A stretch of 64,000 nt of DNA, from positions 62,001-126,000 of the forward strand of contig NZ_JASKLS010000014.1 in the NCBI RefSeq assembly GCF_030124375.1. Reading direction: 5' to 3'. Below the pieces are notes generated by a model. That model did not search any database and was not told the DNA's origin. It saw only the letters and a program-made list of their open reading frames with translations. Below are positions 18,925-27,569 of the stretch, in pieces; position 1 is the first letter of the stretch, and every line of letters starts with the position of its first letter. This DNA is from Sinorhizobium sp. 6-70. GTDB taxonomy: Bacteria; Pseudomonadota; Alphaproteobacteria; Rhizobiales; Rhizobiaceae. Made by a program: the position numbers and the translations under genes.

Positions 18925-19416
18925 ATGAAGGTTTGTTTCACGGTAGCGGTCGCATTCGCAGCACTGGCGGCGGTGAAGGCTGAAGCCTCGGCCGAGGAGG
19001 CGCTCCCCTACGTCGACGATCGCTCCGACGGCGCCGCGCTCGTGCGTTCGCTCTACAATGCCATCAACCGCAAGGAATATGCTCGCGCCTATAGTTATTT
19101 CGCCGACACGCAGCCGGTCGGCGGTTTCGGAGATTTCTCGCGCGGCTATGCGAACACCGTCTCGGTCGAGGTCAGGGTCGGAAAGGTGACGACCGAGGGC
19201 GCCGCCGGCAGCGTCTATGCCGCCATTCCCGTTGCGGTCAAATCCGTCGAGCAGCCTGAAAAAATTCGCTTGTTCGCCGGCTGCTACGTCGCCCGCATCA
19301 TCAGTCCGGCGCTGCAGGCCCCACCCTTCACGCCCTATCAGATCGAGGCGGCGCGGCTCAAGGAGGTAGAGGGGCCGATCGAGGAGGCGGTACCGGCCGT
19401 TTGCGACGCTCCCTGA
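18925..19416 (+). CDS. Secreted hypothetical protein
   Basis: A 163-residue protein with a clear signal peptide (MKVCFTVAVAFAALAAVKAEASA) and a mature part starting near EEALPYVDDRSDGAALVRSLYNAI. It has two cysteines in the C-terminal half (GCYVARI and VCDAP) that could form a disulfide. The ATG at 18925 has AGGAGA upstream. I do not recognise a named domain. A periplasmic location is inferred; it stands alone on the plus strand, convergent with the YbhN-like gene. Confidence 0.72.
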   Translation: MKVCFTVAVAFAALAAVKAEASAEEALPYVDDRSDGAALVRSLYNAINRKEYARAYSYFADTQPVGGFGDFSRGYANTVSVEVRVGKVTTEGAAGSVYAAIPVAVKSVEQPEKIRLFAGCYVARIISPALQAPPFTPYQIEAARLKEVEGPIEEAVPAVCDAP

Positions 19417-19460
19417 TCGGCTCGCTGCATACGCTCCTATGCAAGGAAACTGTCAGCCGG

Positions 19461-20411
19461 CTACGGCATGCCGCCGTTTCGCTGCGCCAGGAAGCGCGAG
19501 CGCTCGTAGATCAGGATGACCACCAGCGCCATGACGAACGGCACGACGAGGTAGAGCAGTCGGAAGATCGCGAGTGCCGCCAGCACATCGGCCGGATCCA
19601 TCTCCGGCAGCGCCGCGATGAAAACGAGCTCGAGCACGCCGAGGCCGCCGGGCGCGTGCGACAGCAACGCTGCCGAGAACGATGCGAGGAAGATGCCGAG
19701 AATGACGACGTAGCCGGGATTACCGGCCTGCGGCAGCGCGAAATAGATGATGCCGGCCGCGCCGAGAAGTTCGACGGGACCAATCACCATCTGCCTGACG
19801 ACGATCGAGGGCCTGGGATAGTGCAGTTGGAACCAGCGCGTGCGAATCGGCCGAAGGCCGATCAGGCTGCCGAGCACGTAAAGGCCTATGAGCACGAGGA
19901 TGATGACGCCCGTCGTCAACGACAGCTCGATCGGCACGAATTCCGCAAAGCGCTCGATAATGTCAGGCTTTACCAACAGAACGATTGCCGACAACGTCAG
20001 CGTGCCGAGCGTGAAGGTAAAGGAGCAGAAGGCGACGAGGATGCCGACCTCGCCGGCCATCAGCCCCTTCGACCGGTAGGCCCGGTAGCGCACCACGGCG
20101 CCTGAAAACACCGACGCGCCGAGATTGTGCGAGAGCGCATAGGTCGTGAACGAGCAGACCGTGATGAACCAGATGGAAATGTGGTGGTGGCCGAGATGGT
20201 CGAGTGCGAGCTTGTCATAGGCGGCAAGCGCCGCATAGGCGAGGAGGGTCGCTCCGATGGCAAGCAGCCAGCTCCCGAGCGACGTCGCCTGGAAACTGGC
20301 GATGAAGTCATCGACCGAAAGGCCTCGCAGTTCGTGGTAGAGCGCATTCACCGAGAACAGGATCGCCGCCAGGCCGACAGCGGGCCAAAGATAGGCTTTC
20401 AACCTTTTCAT
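19461..20411 (-). CDS. YbhN/UPF0104 family (lysylphosphatidylglycerol synthase TM-like) membrane protein
   Basis: A 316-residue polytopic protein with about eight hydrophobic segments. The conserved segment YALSHNLGASVFSGAVVRYRAY and the SHAPGGLGVLELVFIAALP motif are typical of the LPG_synthase_TM family, which includes the flippase part of MprF. It lacks the soluble aminoacyl-transferase domain of MprF, so it cannot make lysyl-lipids by itself. A role in lipid or polyprenyl-lipid movement is an inference. Confidence 0.82.
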   Translation of the reverse strand: MKRLKAYLWPAVGLAAILFSVNALYHELRGLSVDDFIASFQATSLGSWLLAIGATLLAYAALAAYDKLALDHLGHHHISIWFITVCSFTTYALSHNLGASVFSGAVVRYRAYRSKGLMAGEVGILVAFCSFTFTLGTLTLSAIVLLVKPDIIERFAEFVPIELSLTTGVIILVLIGLYVLGSLIGLRPIRTRWFQLHYPRPSIVVRQMVIGPVELLGAAGIIYFALPQAGNPGYVVILGIFLASFSAALLSHAPGGLGVLELVFIAALPEMDPADVLAALAIFRLLYLVVPFVMALVVILIYERSRFLAQRNGGMP

Positions 20412-20716
20412 GCCGGCGCCAGGGTGTTCCCGGGGGCAAGATTGGCAGGGGACCTTCGAGGACGGCGAAGCATGCCATCCCGGTTTCGCATTCCAAAAGG
20501 ACCGCGTCCGGAACGCGATGTCTCGGTCCTCGACCTAGCCAACAGCCCATTTCCCCATTCTGATCGTTTTATAAAAAGGGAAGCATCCCACAGCCACGAG
20601 GTCAAGCAGCGATGACCGGATATCCGGACACTCATCCGCGATGATGCGAAAAGCGGCGAGGGAGATGTGCAAACGTGAAGGCGCCGCGGCCGAGGCGTTC
20701 GCGGACCTGGACGGCC
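20412..20716. other. Intergenic region without a gene
   Basis: About 300 bases upstream of the YbhN-like gene (minus strand). I see no coding potential. GC-rich partial inverted repeats near 20680-20710 (GCGCCGCGGCC) lead into the palindrome at 20717-20736. Confidence 0.4.
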
Positions 20717-20736
20717 GCGCGTCTGATCAGACGCGC
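20717..20736. terminator. Perfect 20-bp palindrome after the M20 peptidase gene
   Basis: GCGCGTCTGATCAGACGCGC, starting 17 bases past the peptidase stop. It shares its inner arms with the palindromic repeat at 17870-17909. No U-tract follows on the minus strand, so termination is only possible, not shown. Confidence 0.5.
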
Positions 20737-20752
20737 GGCGCCGTGGAGGCAA

Positions 20753-22144
20753 TCAGGCGGCCAACGCGTCGAGGATGCGGATCCACGAGCGGATACCTTT
20801 GTGGAAGGAAGTGAGCTCGTATTTCTCGTTCGGTGAGTGAATACGGTCGTCGGAAAGGCCGAAGCCGACGAGCAGCGATTCGATGCCGAGCATCTTCTGG
20901 AAATCGCCGACGATCGGGATCGAGCCGCCCATGCCGATGACGACCGCCGGTTTCGGCCATTCGTCGGACAGCGCCATCTTCGCCGTGTTCAGCAAGGACG
21001 AATCATAGGGTAGGTGGATCGCCGGAGAGCCGCCATGGGCATGAAATTCCACCGAGCAGTCCGCCGGCACCTTCGACCGTGCATAGGCGCGGAAGGCCTC
21101 CCGGATCTTGGCCGGATCCTGATGGCCGACGAGGCGGAACGACACTTTCGCCGATGCCTCAGCCGCGATCACCGTCTTGAAGCCTTCGCCCGTATAGCCG
21201 CCGGTGATGCCGTTGACCTCGGCCGTTGGGCGCGCCCAGGTCAATTCGAGCACGGAGCGTCCCTTCTCGCCGGAGGGGATCGACAGACCGATCTGACCGA
21301 GGAACTTCTCGGCCGTCTGACCGAGCGTGTCCCACGCCGCCTTGATCTGGCCGGGGGTCTCCTCGACGCCATCGTAGAAGTTTTCGAGCGTGATGCGGCC
21401 CGTCTCATCGTGCAGGCCGGCAAGGATGTCGGTCAGGATGTGGATCGGGTTCGCTGCCGCGCCGCCGAAATAGCCCGAATGCAGATCACGATCGGCGGCC
21501 TTGATGACGATCTCCTCGCCGACGAGGCCGCGCAGGCCTGCGGAAATCGCCGGCGTCTCGCCGTCCCACATGCTCGTGTCGCAGACGAGCGCATAGTCGG
21601 CCTTGAGTTCGGCGGCATTGGCCTGGAGGAAGGGCTTCAGCGACGGTGAGCCCGATTCCTCCTCACCCTCGAAGAGAATGGTGATGCGGCAGGGAAGGGC
21701 GTCGTGGATCTCCTTGTAGGCGCGCACGGCTTCGAGGAAGGTCATCAACTGGCCTTTGTCGTCGGACGTGCCGCGGCCGGTGATGACCTTGCGCCCGGGC
21801 TCGATCTCCTTGATCGCCGGTTCGAAGGGAGGAGAGTCCCAGAGGTTCAACGGGTCGACCGGCTGCACGTCGTAGTGGCCGTAGAACAGCACGTGCGGAG
21901 CATTCGCCTTTGCGCCGACGTGGTGGGCGACGACCATCGGATGGCCGGGTGTCTCGCGCACGGAGGCAGAGAAGCCGAGCGCGTTCAGTTCCGCTACGAG
22001 CCACTCGGCCGCCTTGCGGCACTCCGCCTTGAAGGCCGGGTCCGTGGAAATGGACTTGATGCGGACGAGATCGAAAAGCCGATCCAGGCTCTTCGGAAGA
22101 TTGGCGTCGGCGCGCTCCAGAACAGGGGTAATGTCTGCCATCAT
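20753..22144 (-). CDS. M20-family dipeptidase
   Basis: A 463-residue di-zinc metallopeptidase, probably cytosolic and acting on dipeptides. The metal ligands are in FYGHYDVQP, GRGTSDDKGQ, the EE of LFEGEEESGSP, CDTSM (Asp) and DRIHSPNEKYE (final His). A dimerisation domain lies between about residues 200 and 350. Two adjacent ATGs at 22144 and 22141 are possible. Length and motifs match bacterial M20A-type peptidases such as those described in carnosinase-like groups. Confidence 0.9.
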   Translation of the reverse strand: MMADITPVLERADANLPKSLDRLFDLVRIKSISTDPAFKAECRKAAEWLVAELNALGFSASVRETPGHPMVVAHHVGAKANAPHVLFYGHYDVQPVDPLNLWDSPPFEPAIKEIEPGRKVITGRGTSDDKGQLMTFLEAVRAYKEIHDALPCRITILFEGEEESGSPSLKPFLQANAAELKADYALVCDTSMWDGETPAISAGLRGLVGEEIVIKAADRDLHSGYFGGAAANPIHILTDILAGLHDETGRITLENFYDGVEETPGQIKAAWDTLGQTAEKFLGQIGLSIPSGEKGRSVLELTWARPTAEVNGITGGYTGEGFKTVIAAEASAKVSFRLVGHQDPAKIREAFRAYARSKVPADCSVEFHAHGGSPAIHLPYDSSLLNTAKMALSDEWPKPAVVIGMGGSIPIVGDFQKMLGIESLLVGFGLSDDRIHSPNEKYELTSFHKGIRSWIRILDALAA

Positions 22145-22316
22145 GCGAATCCTTATGTGCGTTTCGCGCGGAACCTAGCCCATAACCCCGAAAATCGAAA
22201 TCGGTTTCAGAGAAGGATTTTGTACATCTCAAGGTATTACCGCATCCGTTTGGCTCGATTGCCAGCGGCTTCGAACGGAAATTGCTGGTGCAACGGTAAA
22301 TTGGCGGAGCGAGGAA

Positions 22317-22760
22317 TCAGGAAACGTCGCCGTTGCGGGCGGTATTGGCGAGCGCCATGCGCATGTATTCGAGCATCAGTTCCCTTTCGAAGCGGCGAAA
22401 GCCGGACAGCAGGGATTGCTCCGCCGCGAGCGCTGCTTCCTTCGCCGCCGCCTCGATCTCTCTCGCCCGTTCCGTCAGGAAGATCTGTTGCGAGCGCCGG
22501 TCGTATGGGTGCTGGCGGCGGGTGATGAGCCCGTCGCGCTCCATGCGGGCGAGCGTGTTGGCCATGGTCGCCTGCTCGATGTCCAGCCGATCGAGGAGCT
22601 GCTTTTGCGTCAGCCCCTCCTCCGACCAGAGCTCAAGCAGAACCGGAAACTGGCCGGGCGCGAAGCCGAGCTTCTGGCCCCGCTCCTGCAGGGCGCGCGA
22701 GAAACCTTTTGCCAGCAGACTGGCCAGGTAAGTCGCAGATTCCATACGATTGAAGGCCAT
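22317..22760 (-). CDS. MarR-family transcriptional regulator
   Basis: A 147-residue winged-helix regulator. The recognition region is LTQKQLLDRLDIEQATMANTL (about residues 50-72) and the wing is RRQHPYDRRSQQIFLT with the conserved DRR. It likely binds a phenolic or other small ligand. The ATG at 22760 was chosen; a second at 22745 is possible and the frame is open upstream. In S. meliloti a MarR gene flanks the sRNA Smr7C and polA, and the same order is seen here. Confidence 0.88.
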   Translation of the reverse strand: MAFNRMESATYLASLLAKGFSRALQERGQKLGFAPGQFPVLLELWSEEGLTQKQLLDRLDIEQATMANTLARMERDGLITRRQHPYDRRSQQIFLTERAREIEAAAKEAALAAEQSLLSGFRRFERELMLEYMRMALANTARNGDVS

Positions 22761-22886
22761 GCCTATGGGTACGCGTGAACCGGTTTGAGGACAAGTTCCA
22801 AAGCTTACGATGGAACTGAACCATTCTGAATTCACAAGGATTTGAGCGACGTATGAGGCGTGGGATGGTGCGGAAAACCGCGCAAC

Positions 22887-23036
22887 AAAAAACCGCCGCG
22901 GCGCGGAGGCGGCGCCGTGACGGCTCTTTGAAAGCAGGACAAAGGCCCGGAGAGGGGGATAAGGCCTTTGTCCACATCTGGTGCGGGCGGGGGACAGGCC
23001 AATCACCAGACGACGGCATCATTTTCAGTGCCGTTC
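22887..23036 (-). ncRNA. sRNA of the alpha-r7 family (Smr7C-like)
   Basis: The interval between a MarR gene and polA, where S. meliloti encodes the roughly 150-nt sRNA Smr7C, holds a matching structure on the minus strand. A small 5' hairpin is GGCACTGA..ATGATGCC-like. A perfect 11-bp stem GGACAAAGGCC/GGCCTTTGTCC spans 22937-22973. A GC-rich terminator hairpin (around 22893-22915) ends in TTTTTT (22887-22892). A candidate promoter, CTTGAA and CAAATT about 17 bases apart, predicts a start near 23036, giving 150 nt. Its targets cannot be read from the sequence. Confidence 0.78.
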
Positions 23037-23220
23037 GATCATAATTTGAGGAGCCAAATGTGGCTTTTCAAGGATTGTCCGACTGAATCGCACATTACAA
23101 ATGTGTAACGTTTGCGTGAGCCCCGCACGCAGTCGGCGTCGGCCTCTGGTAGCTCCAGATAGGCACGGGCGGCGAAAACCGCAATGGACGTTTGCCTCAC
23201 CCCGCGCTATCCATGGCCGC

Positions 23221-26200
23221 ATGAAAAACGGTGATCACCTCTTCCTCGTCGACGGCTCCGGCTTCATCTTCCGGGCCTTCCATGCCATCCCGCCGCTCAA
23301 CCGCAAGTCCGACGGTCTTCCGGTCAATGCGGTTGCCGGCTTCTGCAACATGCTCTGGAAGCTGCTGACCGACGCGCGCGACACGTCGGTGGGCGTGGCG
23401 CCGACGCATTTCGCGGTGATCTTCGACTATTCCTCGAAGACCTTCCGCAACGTGCTCTACGACCAGTACAAGGCGAACCGCACCGCGCCGCCCGAAGATC
23501 TGATCCCGCAGTTCGGGCTGATCCGGCACGCCACCCGCGCCTTCAACCTGCCTTGCATCGAGAAGGAAGGCTATGAGGCGGACGACCTGATCGCGACCTA
23601 CGCCCGGCTTGCCGAAGAGGCGGGCGCCGGTGTCACGATCGTTTCCTCGGACAAGGACCTGATGCAGCTGGTGACGTCCAGGGTGTCGATGTACGACAGC
23701 ATGAAGGACAAGCAGATCACGATCCCCGACGTGATCGAAAAATGGGGCGTACCGCCGGAGAAGATGATTGATCTCCAGGCGATGACCGGCGATTCGACCG
23801 ATAACGTGCCGGGGATTCCCGGCGTCGGACCGAAAACCGCGGCGCAATTGCTCGAAGAATACGGCGACCTCGAGACGTTGCTTGCGCGCGCCGGCGAAAT
23901 CAAGCAGCAGAAGCGGCGCGAGAACATTATTGCCAATGCCGAGCTTGCGCGCCTTTCCCGCGAACTCGTGACCCTGAAGAAGGATACGCCTCTCGACGTT
24001 CCGCTCGAGGAGCTGAGGCTCGAGCCGCAAAACGGTCCGAAGCTCATCGCTTTCTTGAAGACCATGGAATTCAACACGCTGACGCGCCGTGTCGCAGCGG
24101 CGACGGATACGGACGCTGAGGCTGTCGAAGCGGCTCATGTGCCGATCGAATGGGGCATGGAAGCGCACGGACCGGATCTCGATACCGGCGAGGCCGCCGG
24201 CCCGCCGCCTTCCACGCAATCGTCGAGCGCGGCACCGCCGCGTGGAACGGCGGCCAAGGCAGCCGTTTCGTTCGTCTCGAGCGGCCAGGACGCAGACGCC
24301 ACCGGCGCGACGCCGCAGGGGCTCGCACGGGCGCGCGCGGAATTCTTTGCCAAGGCTTCCTTCGATCGTTCCGGTTATGTCCCGATCCGCGATCTTGCGA
24401 CGCTAGACCGGTGGATCGCCGATGCGCGCGATGCGGGCGTCGTTGGCTTCGACGCGGCAGCGACATCGCTCGACGCCATGCAGGCGGATCTGGTCGGCTT
24501 CTCTCTGGCGATCGCCGATTACGGCGACAACCCCTCCGGGACGAAGATCCGGGCGGCCTACGTGCCGCTGATCCACAAGAATGGCGCCGGCGATCTGCTT
24601 GGCGGCGGTCTCCTCGAAAATCAGGTCCCCGTCCGCGAGGCGCTGAGCCGGCTAAAGACGCTGCTCGAGGATCCGTCGGTATTGAAGGTCGCCCAGAACC
24701 TGAAATTCGATTATCTCCTGATGAAGCGGCACGGCATCACCATGCAAAGCTTCGACGACACCATGCTGATGTCCTATGTCATCGATGCCGGCAACGGTGC
24801 TCACAGCATGGATTCTCTGTCCGAGCGGTGGCTCAACCATAAGCTCACGGCCTACAAGGACATCACCGGCAGCGGCCGGTCTTCGCTCACGTTCGACTTC
24901 GTCGATGTCGACCGGGCGACGGCCTATGTGGCGGAAGAGGCCGACGTGACGCTGCGTCTCTGGCACGTCCTGAAGCCGCAACTTGCCTCCAAGGGGCTGA
25001 CTCGCGTCTACGAGCGACTTGAAAGGCCGCTGGTCGGTGTTCTTGCCCATATGGAGGAGCGCGGCATCACCGTCGATCGCCAGATTCTCTCGCGCCTCTC
25101 GGGAGAGCTTGCGCAGGGCGCGGCGGCGCTCGAAGACGAAATCTATCGCCTGGCCGGGGAAACCTTCACGATCGGCTCGCCGAAGCAGCTTGGCGACATT
25201 CTCTTCGGCAAGATGGGATTGCCGGGGGGCTCGAAAACCAAGACCGGCCAATGGTCGACTTCGGCGCAGGTTCTCGAGGAGCTTGCCGCCGAAGGTCATG
25301 ACCTGCCGCGCAAGATCGTCGACTGGCGCCAGCTCACCAAGCTGAAATCCACCTATACCGACGCCCTGCCGGGCTTCGTACACCCGCAAACACGGCGCGT
25401 GCATACGTCCTATGCTTTGGCTGCGACGACCACGGGCCGCCTCTCCTCGGCCGACCCCAACCTGCAGAACATTCCGGTCAGGACCGCCGAGGGCCGCAAG
25501 ATCCGCACGGCCTTCATCGCGACGCCGGGGCACAAGCTGGTTTCTGCCGACTACAGCCAGATCGAGCTTCGGGTGCTCGCGCATGTGGCGGATATTCCGC
25601 AGCTCCGCCAGGCCTTCGCCGACGGCGTCGACATCCACGCGATGACCGCTTCCGAGATGTTCGGGGTTCCCGTCGACGGCATGCCGGGTGAAATCCGCCG
25701 TCGCGCCAAGGCGATCAATTTCGGCATCATCTACGGCATCTCTGCCTTCGGACTTGCCAATCAGCTTTCGATCGAGCGTTCGGAGGCTAGTGAATACATC
25801 AAGAAGTATTTCGAGCGCTTCCCCGGCATCCGCGACTATATGGAGAACACCAAGGCCTTCGTTCGCGAGCACGGCTATGTCGAAACGATCTTTGGCCGCC
25901 GTGCGCACTATCCCGATATCCGCTCCTCCAACCCGTCGCACCGCGCCTTCAACGAACGCGCATCGATCAACGCGCCGATCCAGGGCTCTGCCGCCGACAT
26001 CATCCGCCGCGCCATGGTGAAGATGGAGCCGGCGCTGGGCGAGGCGAAGCTGTCCGCGCGCATGCTGCTTCAGGTCCACGACGAACTGATCTTCGAGGTC
26101 GAGGACGGCGAAATCGAGCGCACCATTCCGGTGATCGTCTCGGTCATGGAAAACGCGGCCATGCCGGCGCTCGACATGAAAGTGCCGCTGAAGGTCGATG

Positions 26201-26235
26201 CCCGCGCCGCGCACAATTGGGACGAAGCGCATTAA
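23221..26235 (+). CDS. polA: DNA polymerase I with degenerate 3'-5' exonuclease site
   Basis: A 1004-residue polymerase for Okazaki-fragment maturation and repair. The 5'-3' exonuclease is intact (EGYEADDLIATYA, VSSDKDLMQLV, GDSTDNVPGIPGVGPKTAAQLL). The polymerase motifs are intact: A SADYSQIELRVLAH, B RRAKAINFGIIYG, C QVHDELIFEVE. In the 3'-5' exonuclease domain (about residues 385-600) the first motif reads FDAAATSLD instead of the usual DTET form: D411 remains but the Glu equivalent to E. coli E357 is Ala413. The third motif is YVAEE (E573) where D501 is expected. Proofreading is therefore probably weak or lost. The ATG at 23221 gives the usual N-terminus. Confidence 0.95.
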   Translation: MKNGDHLFLVDGSGFIFRAFHAIPPLNRKSDGLPVNAVAGFCNMLWKLLTDARDTSVGVAPTHFAVIFDYSSKTFRNVLYDQYKANRTAPPEDLIPQFGLIRHATRAFNLPCIEKEGYEADDLIATYARLAEEAGAGVTIVSSDKDLMQLVTSRVSMYDSMKDKQITIPDVIEKWGVPPEKMIDLQAMTGDSTDNVPGIPGVGPKTAAQLLEEYGDLETLLARAGEIKQQKRRENIIANAELARLSRELVTLKKDTPLDVPLEELRLEPQNGPKLIAFLKTMEFNTLTRRVAAATDTDAEAVEAAHVPIEWGMEAHGPDLDTGEAAGPPPSTQSSSAAPPRGTAAKAAVSFVSSGQDADATGATPQGLARARAEFFAKASFDRSGYVPIRDLATLDRWIADARDAGVVGFDAAATSLDAMQADLVGFSLAIADYGDNPSGTKIRAAYVPLIHKNGAGDLLGGGLLENQVPVREALSRLKTLLEDPSVLKVAQNLKFDYLLMKRHGITMQSFDDTMLMSYVIDAGNGAHSMDSLSERWLNHKLTAYKDITGSGRSSLTFDFVDVDRATAYVAEEADVTLRLWHVLKPQLASKGLTRVYERLERPLVGVLAHMEERGITVDRQILSRLSGELAQGAAALEDEIYRLAGETFTIGSPKQLGDILFGKMGLPGGSKTKTGQWSTSAQVLEELAAEGHDLPRKIVDWRQLTKLKSTYTDALPGFVHPQTRRVHTSYALAATTTGRLSSADPNLQNIPVRTAEGRKIRTAFIATPGHKLVSADYSQIELRVLAHVADIPQLRQAFADGVDIHAMTASEMFGVPVDGMPGEIRRRAKAINFGIIYGISAFGLANQLSIERSEASEYIKKYFERFPGIRDYMENTKAFVREHGYVETIFGRRAHYPDIRSSNPSHRAFNERASINAPIQGSAADIIRRAMVKMEPALGEAKLSARMLLQVHDELIFEVEDGEIERTIPVIVSVMENAAMPALDMKVPLKVDARAAHNWDEAH

Positions 26236-26286
26236 TGCATGTCGCCCAGAAGTGTGCAGCGGTCCTGGGTAGGTCAAGGCAGAGGC

Positions 26287-27303
26287 CTACTTCGCTCTTT
26301 CGAATTTGCCGGAGGGAGTACCGGTCGCTTTGCCGAGAATGGCGCGGCGCAGTGTATCGGCATGCTTCCGCCCCTCGCTGGCGCGCCTCGTGCTTGCGGC
26401 GGCCGCCGCGTCCCGACCGCTGCGCCGCGCGTCGTCCGCCATCTTTTCGCTGAGCGTCACCCTTTCCTCAATGACGCGCAGCGCCAGTTGCATGGCCTCA
26501 TCCACCGAGCCTTCCGCCTCGGCGTCAAGGATGTCGGAGGTAAACGCATGGCCGATCTGGCAGCGGAATCTGAGCGGAGGCCGGCTCTTGATTTGCGAGA
26601 GAACCCCGCCGCATGAAGGGCAAGACAAGGCCACTGTGTCTGCGATCTTCGCGATCGCTGCCGTATCGACCTCGCGGCCAAGGGCAATATCGACCTCGAG
26701 CTTGACTTCCTTCGGGACTGGCATCGGCGGGCCGGCTTCCTGCTCCGTGAGATGCAGGAGCAATGACGGAAGGTCGGCAAGCGAAGCGCGATAATCGACA
26801 TCGCTCGCCTTTAATGCTCCGAGCGGCATGTCCGGCGCTTCTGCGTCTGCCGGATTTTGAACCACCGTCAAGCCGCCGCATCGCTTCAGGTCTGCGAGGC
26901 CTGCCGCGCCGTCGTTCAACATGCCCGTGAGGATGACGGCGACGGCCCTCGGGCCATAATTCACCCCGACGGATCGCAAGAGCGGATCGATTGCCGGGCG
27001 AGCCCAATTCTCGCGCGGCCCACGGCCGAGCCGGATTACGTTATCGACGACGAGGAGATGGTGATCCGCCGGTGCGACATAGGCGTGCCCACGCTCGACG
27101 CGCTCACCCTCGGTGGCGGTCGTTACGGGAATTTTGGCATGCGCGTTGAAAATATCAGCGAGAAGATCCTTTCCGCGCGCGCCCACATGAATGACGACGA
27201 ACACAGTGGCGGCCAAGTCGGAAGGAAGCTCGCGCAGGAGCTCTTTCAATGCGCCGACCGCTCCCGTCGACCCTCCTATAGCGATCACGTCGCGGCGGCC
27301 CAT
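26287..27303 (-). CDS. Stand-alone CheB-type methylesterase/deamidase with C-terminal Cys motif
   Basis: A 338-residue protein with a CheB catalytic domain (about residues 1-185) but no receiver domain. The triad is visible: Ser in IGGSTGAVGAL, His in VVIHVGARG and Asp in LTGMLNDGAAG. The C-terminal part has CPSCGG and FRCQIGHAF, a probable zinc ribbon, then a helical tail. The ATG at 27303 has GGAG at a good distance; an ATG at 27315 would add four residues. Without a receiver, activity must be controlled otherwise. It faces the CheB-CheR-kinase gene across a 266-base gap. Confidence 0.85.
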   Translation of the reverse strand: MGRRDVIAIGGSTGAVGALKELLRELPSDLAATVFVVIHVGARGKDLLADIFNAHAKIPVTTATEGERVERGHAYVAPADHHLLVVDNVIRLGRGPRENWARPAIDPLLRSVGVNYGPRAVAVILTGMLNDGAAGLADLKRCGGLTVVQNPADAEAPDMPLGALKASDVDYRASLADLPSLLLHLTEQEAGPPMPVPKEVKLEVDIALGREVDTAAIAKIADTVALSCPSCGGVLSQIKSRPPLRFRCQIGHAFTSDILDAEAEGSVDEAMQLALRVIEERVTLSEKMADDARRSGRDAAAAASTRRASEGRKHADTLRRAILGKATGTPSGKFERAK

Positions 27304-27324
27304 GACATACTCCATTTCACCTAC

Positions 27325-27349
27325 AACGTTTTACGCGCTGATAGGTTCG
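27325..27349 (-). promoter_or_regulatory. Near-match to an RpoE2 (ECF general stress) promoter
   Basis: On the minus strand: CGAAC, 16 bases, CGTT. The S. meliloti RpoE2 consensus is GGAAC-N18/19-TT, so only the first base differs. The start point would be near 27318, supporting the ATG at 27303 for the stand-alone cheB. Confidence 0.4.
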
Positions 27350-27569
27350 ATGCGACGTCGGATAGCCCACTCGTTTGGAAGAACGGAAGATTTCCCCGGT
27401 CGCCACTATTGGTCACCGCCCCTGCGCGGATATAACAATGTCACGCCGGGGCGCGCCGTTCGGTGTAAAATGGTAGTCTACTCGGCTTTGAAGGGTTGCC
27501 GAGAATCCGGCAGACGAGGTCATGATCGCGCACGTAGCCGTGACTCGTTGGGCGGAAGAGGAGTGAAGC

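Noticed and set aside
24652..26277. A 541-codon minus-strand frame opposite polA
   Set aside because: It runs over the polymerase domain in the mirror frame and lacks any recognisable motif.
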